From a virus, in IMG/VR virus record IMGVR_UViG_3300020051_001011, positions 1-49,488 of that record: 49,488 nt of DNA. One strand, given 5' to 3'. The first letter of the stretch is position 1. Every line of letters begins with the position of its first letter. Of this stretch, positions 31,284-38,221 are shown one piece after another. Under the pieces are notes generated by a model. It searched no databases, was not told the DNA's origin, and was given only the letters and a program-made list of their open reading frames with translations. Both the position numbers and the translations under genes were made by a program.

Positions 31284-32759
31284 TTAGTATGCGAGTCTCC
31301 AAGTGCCGTTTGGATATTCACCGTCGTATGCTAATATCCATTCGCCGTTTTCAAATTTATATTGTTTGCCAGTATTAAGATTAGAAGTATATATAACTGT
31401 GTCGTCTTGAGCGCTAGCATCAAATACTACAATCCAGTTAGTGCCATCCCATTCAATAATGTCGTTAGCGCCTGCTACAAAATCAGAACCGTCTGCATTT
31501 TTCCAAGCATCTGGTCCGTCGTATGCAAAATTATCAGGGGTTTCGTACCCTGCATCTTGCCCGACGTTTTCACTATTATTAATATCAAGAAGTATTAATA
31601 TACGAGGATTACTTGATTTTAAATCTGTAGGATTAGTTTTATACGGATTAATAATATAATCAATTTTGTTACGATCACCATTCGGGCCACTAATAACTGT
31701 ATCTGCAGGTAGCGTGTCAGCGTCCCATACAATTGATAATTCGTATGGATCTAATGGATTAACTACAACAGTGCCCACAACTTCGTTATCTAAATCTCTG
31801 CGATTAAGTCTTAATTCAGTAACGCCTGCATCAAATACAAATGGCATAGATGTTAAATACCCTGGCCAAGTTTCTGCGCCTACTATGCCTTTTCTGACTA
31901 ATTTAGCAGTTGTTCCCATTACTAGCAATCCGTAGTTGTCATGACCGGACGAAATTGCAATGTCAACTCCATTAATAAATGTACCTTCATTGTCGATTTT
32001 TTCTTGTATTTCGCCTGTATTTGCAACTACTACTTGAGTTCTAATATCAGCTGCTGCTACTCGTGATAAATCAAGATCAATCTCACCTCTGGTATCGTTA
32101 AAGATGCTATTAATGACTTGCGTAACAACTCCGAGACGTTTAACTTTAACAGGTGGACTAATATAGATTGGAGTTGTAAAAGTTAATGTAGCAATATCAA
32201 TGTCGCTCTCAGTTCCTGTAGGTATCGATCTACTACTAAAAACTGTCCCAGTTAAATTTACTACACTTAAACTTGTCCAGTCGACATAGTTATCAGTTGT
32301 TTGAATTTCTAAACTTGGATTAAACAACATTAATATTTGTTCTAATATTTGTAGCTTTTGATCTGTATTTGAACTCCATATATCTACATTTACTGTTAGT
32401 GTATACGGAGTAGGCATTAGACGTTCTACTGTATAATTCTTACCTTCGGTATTTAAATACTCTTGACCATTAGCATCGTATGCACGTTCTCTAATGTTCA
32501 TTTTATTAACATAACTACTATCGCTTAGGCGATTAGTATCAAGTTCCAGACCAGTGATATACACCGCCATGCGAGGCGCACTTGGAATTTTGTTTTCGCT
32601 GTTTTCTCTAATAATGTTAGCAACTTGACGGGTCAAATCTCCATACATTACTGGAATCTGTGTCAAGTTGCCTTTGCCATCTTTGTAACTAAAGTTACTC
32701 ATCAAGCGAACTATTTGTGTAATATATCTGCGGATTTGACCGTCGTAAAAATGTTGCAT
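31284..32759 (-). CDS. gp15: Tail sheath stabiliser/completion protein, gp15 homologue (491 aa)
   Basis: The N-terminus FYDGQIRRY matches the start of T4 gp15 (FYNSSFRRY), followed by IPVMYGD-x-x-R, LMPTPYTLTVNVDIW, EQILMLFNPSLEIQTTDNY and the TFTTPIYISPPVKVK strand, all in the order of T4-like gp15. T4 gp15 has 272 residues; the extra ~220 are a C-terminal extension whose last ~70 residues contain two W/Y-x-x-DG-x-x-W-like motifs (EWDGTNWIVVFD and FENGEWILAYDG). The start overlaps the upstream stop by one base (TAATG). gp15 caps the contracted sheath and connects to the neck. Confidence 0.85.
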   Translation of the reverse strand: MQHFYDGQIRRYITQIVRLMSNFSYKDGKGNLTQIPVMYGDLTRQVANIIRENSENKIPSAPRMAVYITGLELDTNRLSDSSYVNKMNIRERAYDANGQEYLNTEGKNYTVERLMPTPYTLTVNVDIWSSNTDQKLQILEQILMLFNPSLEIQTTDNYVDWTSLSVVNLTGTVFSSRSIPTGTESDIDIATLTFTTPIYISPPVKVKRLGVVTQVINSIFNDTRGEIDLDLSRVAAADIRTQVVVANTGEIQEKIDNEGTFINGVDIAISSGHDNYGLLVMGTTAKLVRKGIVGAETWPGYLTSMPFVFDAGVTELRLNRRDLDNEVVGTVVVNPLDPYELSIVWDADTLPADTVISGPNGDRNKIDYIINPYKTNPTDLKSSNPRILILLDINNSENVGQDAGYETPDNFAYDGPDAWKNADGSDFVAGANDIIEWDGTNWIVVFDASAQDDTVIYTSNLNTGKQYKFENGEWILAYDGEYPNGTWRLAY

Positions 32760-33667
32760 TATGAATTACCTGTTACTTTTTCCCATCTAAGGGTTGAGTA
32801 TCTATTACCTACTATTCTCCAACCTAACGGAACCATTACATTATTAACTTCTTCAACAACTGATGGTGTATTATTTCCGAGATCGTAAAAAAACTCATTT
32901 ATTATATCGTCAGGTAAACTACTGTTATGTGCTTCTTTATAAGATCTAACCACTTGAGTTAACTGTGCGGGAGACTTAATTCTTTTTAGAGCATCGATTA
33001 ATTTAGTTTCATTAGTACCGGGTCCAGTTATAGCATCGTATAAATCGCCTATTATGCTTCCTGGTCCACCTTCTTGGCCTTCTTCGCCTCCTTCGCCTTC
33101 TGCACCTGCGCTGCCGCCGCCTAGTTTTGGAACTGAAATAGTAGGTCCTGCTGGATTTCCTTGGGCGTCTACCCAGTTACCTTGGTTATCTTGTCTTAGA
33201 ACTTCTTCACCAGTTTCATCATCTTTGTTATCTCTATCAGCGTCAAGTCTATCTGCTCGCGCATTGTACATCGCAGCAACCTCAGCCTGAGATAATATAG
33301 TAACTCCAGACCAGGTTGTTCTATCAGAATCATCTACAGGCGCTTGTACCTCATCAGGACGTTGTTGAATTTCAATATCCTTATCTTGCTTAGTAGTTAA
33401 CGTTGTAGGAATTTCAGTATCAGGTGTATTACCATCTGGATTGCCTTGTGTATTAGTATCACCTACTTTTGCATACCTTACAACAATTTTATTGTATTTT
33501 CTTAATAGTCTTTCTCTAAGTTGAGACATAAAATCAGGACTATTGAAAACTGATAAAGGAATATCATCAATGACTTGTGTTGTGTTATCTTCAAAATACA
33601 CCATGACACTTACTGTACCTGGAGCTGTTTGTTCCGATAACGATACTCTAAATTCTTTATATCTCAT
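32759..33667 (-). CDS. Virion-associated hypothetical with capsid-targeting-like N-terminus and annexin-like segment (302 aa)
   Basis: The first twelve residues, MRYKEFRVSLSE, resemble the T4 capsid targeting sequence and end in a gp21-type (L/I)xE site. Residues ~18-60 (VSVMVYFEDNTTQVIDDIPLSVFN) are paralogous to the N-terminus of the next upstream gene. A low-complexity middle with Gly/Glu repeats (~180-205) follows. Residues 216-259 (GPGTNETKLIDALKRI, QLTQVVRSYKEAH, LPDDIINEF) match the spacing of an annexin-type repeat, G-T-[ND]-E-x-x-L-I-x-x-L. GGAGG ribosome site upstream; ATG overlaps the previous stop by 4 bp. Function unknown. Confidence 0.7.
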   Translation of the reverse strand: MRYKEFRVSLSEQTAPGTVSVMVYFEDNTTQVIDDIPLSVFNSPDFMSQLRERLLRKYNKIVVRYAKVGDTNTQGNPDGNTPDTEIPTTLTTKQDKDIEIQQRPDEVQAPVDDSDRTTWSGVTILSQAEVAAMYNARADRLDADRDNKDDETGEEVLRQDNQGNWVDAQGNPAGPTISVPKLGGGSAGAEGEGGEEGQEGGPGSIIGDLYDAITGPGTNETKLIDALKRIKSPAQLTQVVRSYKEAHNSSLPDDIINEFFYDLGNNTPSVVEEVNNVMVPLGWRIVGNRYSTLRWEKVTGNS

Positions 33668-34317
33668 TTACTGCCTCCGTTATACATATCTAATTCTCGT
33701 TTATATTGGAATGAATTAGGAGCAATAGTAATCCTGTATGACCCATCCTGTTGTGCTTCGTTTGGAGCCGAACCTAATGCAATCACATCTCCTGCTTCAA
33801 GTTTATCAATTATCTTTTGTTTTAGATCATCAAAATCGCCGACTGATACTGGCCAACCTTCTTCGTGAATTGCTCCATATTTGTCAGACTTAGGATCTCT
33901 AGTATTATTGTATGTTGTAATATCAAATGCTTCTTTAACGTCGGGTATTGAATTATTAGAATCGCCTACCCTGTAAGAAAAAGAAATATTATCCGGAAAA
34001 GGTGTATTTGCACCATCAGCAGTAAATAGTTTTGCAATCTCTCTTCTTATGAGATCATATAAATTATTAACATTTTCCATTTGCTGTTTTTCATCAGCAG
34101 TTGGTTCGAAATCTACTTTGACAGTAAATCTACTATATTCTGAATTAGGAAAATTCCTATTCATCTTATCTCTAAGAGACTGTTCAAAATTTGAAGAATT
34201 AAATACTGTTATTGGAATATCAGTGATGGCTTTAGTTGTGCCATCTGCAAAATGTACAGTTATAGACTGTGTATCAGCAGCTTCTTTAATTATTGATTTA
34301 AATTCGTTAAATCTCAT
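33664..34317 (-). CDS. Virion-associated hypothetical with capsid-targeting-like N-terminus (217 aa)
   Basis: The start at 34317 is preferred over an in-frame ATG at 34332: it forms an ATGA overlap with the upstream stop, has GGGGAG eight bases upstream, and gives the N-terminus MRFNEFKSIIKE, matching capsid targeting sequences of sister genes. Residues ~17-55 (ITVHFADGTTKAITDIPITVFN) are paralogous to the next gene. A C-terminal segment with PVSVGDFDDLKQKIIDKL is not recognised. Probably a packaged or scaffold-associated protein; inference from N-terminus and neighbours. Confidence 0.65.
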   Translation of the reverse strand: MRFNEFKSIIKEAADTQSITVHFADGTTKAITDIPITVFNSSNFEQSLRDKMNRNFPNSEYSRFTVKVDFEPTADEKQQMENVNNLYDLIRREIAKLFTADGANTPFPDNISFSYRVGDSNNSIPDVKEAFDITTYNNTRDPKSDKYGAIHEEGWPVSVGDFDDLKQKIIDKLEAGDVIALGSAPNEAQQDGSYRITIAPNSFQYKRELDMYNGGSK

Positions 34318-35279
34318 TCTAAGTCTCCCCACTTGATACTGCCACCTGGAGTAGCAGATCCATCAGGCGTTGCTGGAGTTTCACTAGCTCTTGCCGCTTC
34401 TTGCGCAGCTTTGTCTGCTTCTGCTTTAGCTTCAGCAGCAGCTTCTTCTGCTGCTACTCGTTCTGCTTCTCTTGCAGCAGCTTCTTTTTCAGCTTCGATT
34501 CTTTTACGTTCTTCAGCAGCAATCTCAGCAGCTCTTGCTTCCGCTGCACGTTCAGCAGCTTCTTTTTCAGCTGCTGCTGCTCTTGCAGATTCTTGTGCAG
34601 CACGTTCAGCAGCAGCAGCTCGTTCAGCTTCTTGTGCAGCACGTTCAGCTTCTTCTCTTGCAGCTCGATCAGCTGCACGTTTTGCCTCAGCAGCAGCTTC
34701 TTCAGCTCTAGCATCAGCTGCACGTTTTTCTTCAGCAGCAGCTTCTTCAGCCCTTCGGGCAGCAGCCTCTCTTTCGGCAGCTTCAGCGGCAGCTTGATTA
34801 GCAGCATCTTGTGCAGCTTTATCTGAAGTACTTGGTTGATCCGTTCCTGTTCCTGCTTCATCACCATCAGGAACGCCGCTATTAGATTTAGAACCACTTC
34901 CTGCGCCCGGACTTTCACCAGCATCGCCTTTACGACCTGTACCAGCAGTATCTCCTCCTGGTCCGTCGCCTGTTGTTCCTGATGCAACACCATCTCCGTT
35001 GCCGCCGGCTGCTTGACCAGATCCTGTTGTTCCAGAACCTGGTCCGTCACCTGATAATCCTGTTCCGTCACTGCCTCCAACACTACCGAGACAATTTTCT
35101 AAATAGTCGCGCCATTCAGGATAACGTGCCAAATATCTGTCCATTTGAGTACGTGCAAGTCTTAAAGCAACAGGTCTTTGTTCACGGGCAGCACGTTGTA
35201 ATGCCCTGCACAATTCTGTTGGTTTATCTGCCACTTCGTTAATGTTAACTTCGGATAACTTTATATCTCTATATTTCAT
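34314..35279 (-). CDS. Ala/Glu-rich coiled-coil protein with capsid-targeting-like N-terminus (321 aa)
   Basis: Residues 1-10 (MKYRDIKLSE) resemble the capsid targeting pattern. Residues ~25-60 form a short helical domain (ELCRALQRAAREQRPVALRL). Residues ~68-150 are low complexity, Gly/Ser/Asp-rich. Residues ~150-300 are a long charged Ala/Glu/Arg helix (repeats of AAxEAERAA), predicted coiled coil. The C-terminus ends SIKWGDLE and its stop overlaps the next start. A long Ala/Glu coiled coil plus targeting peptide would fit a core-scaffold or internal head protein, but a neck fibre is equally possible given gp14 and gp15 on either side. Confidence 0.65.
   Translation of the reverse strand: MKYRDIKLSEVNINEVADKPTELCRALQRAAREQRPVALRLARTQMDRYLARYPEWRDYLENCLGSVGGSDGTGLSGDGPGSGTTGSGQAAGGNGDGVASGTTGDGPGGDTAGTGRKGDAGESPGAGSGSKSNSGVPDGDEAGTGTDQPSTSDKAAQDAANQAAAEAAEREAAARRAEEAAAEEKRAADARAEEAAAEAKRAADRAAREEAERAAQEAERAAAAERAAQESARAAAAEKEAAERAAEARAAEIAAEERKRIEAEKEAAAREAERVAAEEAAAEAKAEADKAAQEAARASETPATPDGSATPGGSIKWGDLE
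34340..34830 (-). repeat. Ala/Glu-rich coiled-coil coding repeat
   Basis: Irregular tandem copies of GCAGC/TTCTGC/AGCTTCTTC-type codons encode the AAxEAERAA helix. It also yields long open frames on the other strand, which are artefacts of composition. Confidence 0.7.
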
Positions 35280-35281
35280 AA

Positions 35282-36415
35282 TTAATCTGCCTTAGGTCTC
35301 AATGCGTTTGACAAGCTCTGGCGCTCAATAATAGTATCACCGGCAATTGTACTAGTATTAGTATTATTAACAAACGTACCTTTCTGAGTGCTACGAGTGT
35401 CAGTATTACTCAATGTCATACGTACATTATCTTCTTGTTTAACCCAGCGTGTGCCGTCGTATCTAAATAATCTGTTTGGTGAAAAATCTGTACGTAGAAA
35501 GAAATCTCCAGTTTGTGGATCTGCTGCAAATGTAATACCAAACCCAAATGCTTCACCGTTTGTAGGGATACCGTCGCCTAACAGATAACCGTTATATCCT
35601 GGACGGTCAACTGTTTGCATAGTGTCAGGAACACCATCAGCATCAGTATCAACTAATTCAGTATTGCCGTTTGCATCTAATTGCAAACTAAAGTAATGAT
35701 TTGTGTCATATCCTGATTTCGCTGCATCAGCTTCTGCTTGATTAATAATTGCCTGATTAATTTGCATTTCTTTATCATATGTTGAAAGCAAATCACGCAA
35801 TGTATTTCCACCTGGATTTTCTTCTTCTGCAGGTAAGTCAAGAATTTCTTTAAACTCTTGGCTGTCTACTATTTGTTTTAATTTTAAACGATACAAATGC
35901 GGATACCAAGTCTGGCTAAATCCTTCACTTGCACGATTTACATCTTCTACAACATAAAATCTTTTAAGTGCTACGCTATAGTCATTTAATGCGTATTCGT
36001 CTTTTAAGTGCGGCAATTCAATTACATCGCCTGCAATAATCTTTCTGCCTATAGTTTTTACACTACTGTTTATATGCACAGTAAGCATCAATGTATCGTT
36101 GCTTAAGAATAAACCAAATTGACTCATATTAAAGTCAATGTCTTGTACATTATAAATTCCACGCAACGTGTATACGTCAGGATCATATTTTCTATCTCTA
36201 TTTTCAAGGAATAGTAGATCTTGTATGTTAGTAGGTTTTACACTATCATATTGGGGTTTATCTGCTGTTGCATCTGCATCAGTAGGATTCTCTGTACCCA
36301 AGTATTTGTGTACATGAAGGTCAGTACCGCCAACAGTAAACATCTCAAGCACTTGCTTGTCTATAAAGTGGTAGTCGTTACCTTTTTGCGGTTTATATAA
36401 ACTTAATCGTGGCAT
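35282..36415 (-). CDS. gp14: Neck protein, gp14 homologue (377 aa)
   Basis: The protein matches marine T4-like gp14 neck proteins: MPRLSLYKPQKGNDYHF at the start, VGGTDLHVHKYLG, DLLFLENRDRKYDPDVY, RGIYNVQDIDFNMSQFG, GDVIELPHLKDEYAL, FYVVEDVNRASEGFSQTWYP and VDSQEFKEILD. The start is at the ATG at 36415 because earlier in-frame starts run into the divergent gp13 gene; an ATG at 36421 is an alternative adding two residues. The C-terminal third carries a GDFFLRT...LFRYDGTRW module also seen in the sheath and gp15. gp14 with gp13 forms the neck that joins head and tail. A late-type octamer lies 5 nt before the ATG. Confidence 0.85.
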   Translation of the reverse strand: MPRLSLYKPQKGNDYHFIDKQVLEMFTVGGTDLHVHKYLGTENPTDADATADKPQYDSVKPTNIQDLLFLENRDRKYDPDVYTLRGIYNVQDIDFNMSQFGLFLSNDTLMLTVHINSSVKTIGRKIIAGDVIELPHLKDEYALNDYSVALKRFYVVEDVNRASEGFSQTWYPHLYRLKLKQIVDSQEFKEILDLPAEEENPGGNTLRDLLSTYDKEMQINQAIINQAEADAAKSGYDTNHYFSLQLDANGNTELVDTDADGVPDTMQTVDRPGYNGYLLGDGIPTNGEAFGFGITFAADPQTGDFFLRTDFSPNRLFRYDGTRWVKQEDNVRMTLSNTDTRSTQKGTFVNNTNTSTIAGDTIIERQSLSNALRPKAD

Positions 36416-36420
36416 ATACA

Positions 36421-36428
36421 TATTTAGC
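36421..36428 (-). promoter_or_regulatory. Late-type promoter octamer for gp14
   Basis: On the minus strand GCTAAATA followed by TGTAT and the ATG at 36415; the 5-nt spacing is the same as for three other genes. Confidence 0.5.
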
Positions 36429-36444
36429 GTCTTGCAGCAGTTAC

Positions 36445-36452
36445 GATAAATA
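36445..36452 (+). promoter_or_regulatory. Late-type promoter octamer for gp13
   Basis: GATAAATA lies 19 nt before the ATG at 36472, with TGGAG ribosome site between. Divergent to the gp14 promoter. Confidence 0.6.
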
Positions 36453-36471
36453 CTAATGGAGACATTAAAAC

Positions 36472-37221
36472 ATGGCAACTACAAAACAAGAAGTATATGA
36501 TTACGTACACACGCTACTAGGCGGTGGAATGGTCGATGTTGAACTCGATCCGATCCACTACGAAACTGCATTAAAGAAAGCACTGACACGCTATAGACAA
36601 CGTACTGAAAATTCAGTAGAAGAGAGCTATTTGTTTATGCCTACAGTAGTAGATCAAAACGAATATACATTACCCCGAGAAGTTGTTGAAGTTCGTCAAA
36701 TTTTCCGTAGAAGCATTGGATCGCGAACTGGCGGCGGAGACGGCGGTACAGTATTCGAGCCGTTTAACATGGCGTACACAAATACATACTTGTTGAGTTC
36801 TAGTAACATGGGCGGCCTTGCTACATACGATATGTTTTCACAATATCAAGAACTTGTAGGACGTATGTTCGGTAGTTTTATTGAATTTAGTTGGAATAGC
36901 ACTACTAAAAAGTTAACAATTCTTCAGCGTCCTAGAACAGAAGAAACACTAATGTTATATGTGTACAATTATCGTCCAGATGAGCAACTGTTATCAGACT
37001 ACATGGCAGTACAATGGATTAAAGATTATACTCTTGCAACTTGCAAATATATGCTAGGCGAAGCAAGAGAAAAGTTTGCTACTATTGCAGGACCACAAGG
37101 CGGAACAAGTTTAAACGGGTCAAGTTTAAAATCAGAAGCACAGGCTGAAATGGAAAAGCTCGAAACTGAAATTTCAATGGCAATGGCCGGCGGCAATGGA
37201 TACGGATTCTTAATCGGATAA
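36472..37221 (+). CDS. gp13: Neck protein, gp13 homologue (249 aa)
   Basis: T4-like gp13 features: N-terminal helical segment with EVYDYVHTLLGGGMVDVEL, then ALKKALTRYRQRTENSVEESY, YTLPREVVEVRQIFRRS and MFGSFIEFSWNSTTKKLTI. The C-terminal helix-rich part contains WIKDYTLATCKYMLGEAREKF and GPQGGTSLNGSSLKSEA, both typical of gp13 of marine T4-like phages. It is divergently transcribed from gp14, unlike the T4 order. It completes the head before tail joining. GGAG ribosome site ahead of ATG. Confidence 0.88.
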   Translation: MATTKQEVYDYVHTLLGGGMVDVELDPIHYETALKKALTRYRQRTENSVEESYLFMPTVVDQNEYTLPREVVEVRQIFRRSIGSRTGGGDGGTVFEPFNMAYTNTYLLSSSNMGGLATYDMFSQYQELVGRMFGSFIEFSWNSTTKKLTILQRPRTEETLMLYVYNYRPDEQLLSDYMAVQWIKDYTLATCKYMLGEAREKFATIAGPQGGTSLNGSSLKSEAQAEMEKLETEISMAMAGGNGYGFLIG

Positions 37222-37228
37222 AAAATAG

Positions 37229-37257
37229 TTGACATTTATAATAATTTAGTATATACT
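37229..37257 (+). promoter_or_regulatory. Sigma-70-type promoter for the kinase-like gene
   Basis: TTGACA (37229-37234) and TATACT (37252-37257) are separated by 17 bp; one mismatch in the -10. Its start would be about 20 nt before the ATG at 37286, where a GGAG ribosome site lies. Confidence 0.75.
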
Positions 37258-37285
37258 GTTTAGAACAATGGAGTTCTAAATAATA

Positions 37286-37864
37286 ATGCGTTTACCTAAA
37301 TTATTAATAGTTGGTCATGGCAGACATGGCAAAGATACCGTTTGTGAAATTTTACAAGATTACGGTTATAAGTTTGAATCAAGTTCAAAGTTCTGTTCAG
37401 AGCTGTTTATCTTTAACGAACTAAAAGACAAATACGGATATGCTAACGAAGAAGAGTGTTATGCAGACCGACATAATCATCGTACTGAATGGTACAATAT
37501 GATTCATGATTACTGCAAGGACGATTTAGCAAGACTGGGGCGTAACCTGTTTAAAGATCATCAAATTTATTGTGGCTTACGTAATCGTAGAGAATTCTTC
37601 GCAATGCAAAATGAAGAAATTTTTGATTATGCTATTTGGGTCGATCGGTGTGATCATTTGCCAAAAGAAGATCCTAGTTCAATGAGTATTGAGCAATGGA
37701 TGTGTGATTACACTATTGACAACAATGGCGATCTAGCAAGACTTAAAAACAACGTAGAAGTATTAATACGCACTATCTTTAAAAATCAGGGACTAAGTCT
37801 CCCTGTTTCCAACGGATACCTTCCTTCTGCAACAGACGTTGACAGTTCGCACATATTGTCTTAA
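37286..37864 (+). CDS. P-loop deoxynucleoside monophosphate kinase-like protein (192 aa)
   Basis: The N-terminus LLIVGHGRHGKDTVCEIL holds a Walker A-like GxxxxGKDT loop (residues ~10-18), as in phage dNMP kinases related to T4 gp1. A GLRNRREF segment (~105-112) and AIWVDRCDH (~123-131) fit the adenylate-kinase-like lid and nucleotide-binding strand. It is a nucleotide metabolism gene and has a host-type promoter, in contrast to late genes around it. The last ~28 residues overlap the antisense HNH gene, which may have altered this C-terminus. Exact substrate is unproven. Confidence 0.65.
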   Translation: MRLPKLLIVGHGRHGKDTVCEILQDYGYKFESSSKFCSELFIFNELKDKYGYANEEECYADRHNHRTEWYNMIHDYCKDDLARLGRNLFKDHQIYCGLRNRREFFAMQNEEIFDYAIWVDRCDHLPKEDPSSMSIEQWMCDYTIDNNGDLARLKNNVEVLIRTIFKNQGLSLPVSNGYLPSATDVDSSHILS

Positions 37865-38114
37865 GATTAGTAGGACTGCAATTATTTAGATCGCCGTCTA
37901 TGTGAAACACGTTGAATTGTTCGGCGTGTTTACTTTTGAATCCACATTTTTCACAAAAGTCTTTCTTTTTATAGCCACGCTGCTTCCATTTAGGTACGCC
38001 GTGGCTAACTCCATTGCGCAAGCAACGTTCGCATAATTTACGATAATATATTTTACCGTCTTTCTTGTAATTTATAGCCGCAGGACGCTGGCCGCACTTG
38101 CATAATGGTCTCAT
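37779..38114 (-). CDS. HNH homing-type endonuclease (111 aa)
   Basis: Compact HNH nuclease with the ββα-metal core FNVFHIDGDLNNCSPTNLKT (H71, D73, N78, N83). Zinc ligands are two C-x-x-C pairs around the core (C54-x-x-C57 and C88-x-x-C91), and a second pair (C5-x-C7, C28-x-x-C31) is likely zinc-binding at the N-terminus. Such small HNH genes are frequent in T4-like genomes and can be mobile. It points against the surrounding late genes and overlaps the kinase-like gene by 86 bp tail to tail. GAGG ribosome site and a TAAATA octamer (38119-38126) are just upstream. Confidence 0.82.
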   Translation of the reverse strand: MRPLCKCGQRPAAINYKKDGKIYYRKLCERCLRNGVSHGVPKWKQRGYKKKDFCEKCGFKSKHAEQFNVFHIDGDLNNCSPTNLKTICANCQRLLQKEGIRWKQGDLVPDF

Positions 38115-38118
38115 ATTG

Positions 38119-38126
38119 TATTTACC
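38119..38126 (-). promoter_or_regulatory. Possible late-type octamer before the HNH gene
   Basis: On the minus strand GGTAAATA, followed by CAAT and the ATG at 38114. The overlapping GAGG may simply be the ribosome site, so promoter function is uncertain. Confidence 0.3.
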
Positions 38127-38181
38127 TCACCTTTTCGGCCCCTTTTATACCGCTATAACTCGTATAAATTTATTGTAGTAT

Positions 38182-38189
38182 GCTAAATA
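38182..38189 (+). promoter_or_regulatory. Late-type promoter octamer for gp18
   Basis: GCTAAATA lies 32 nt before the chosen ATG at 38222, with AATAGGAG as ribosome site at 38206-38213. An upstream in-frame ATG (38180) overlaps the octamer and is rejected as start. Confidence 0.6.
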
Positions 38190-38221
38190 CTAACAATAAC
38201 AATCCAATAGGAGAAAACGAT

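Noticed and set aside
34333-34826. Open frames on the plus strand rich in Ala/Ser or Cys/Phe/Ser
   Set aside because: They are mirror products of the Ala/Glu coiled-coil codon repeat; low complexity and no start signals.
36416-36478. Longer N-terminus for gp14
   Set aside because: It would overlap the divergent gp13 start and both promoters; the encoded residues are Cys-rich and unlike gp14.
38180-38221. Earlier ATG for the sheath gene
   Set aside because: It overlaps the late promoter octamer and lacks a ribosome site; the ATG at 38222 has AATAGGAG and gives the usual gp18 N-terminus.
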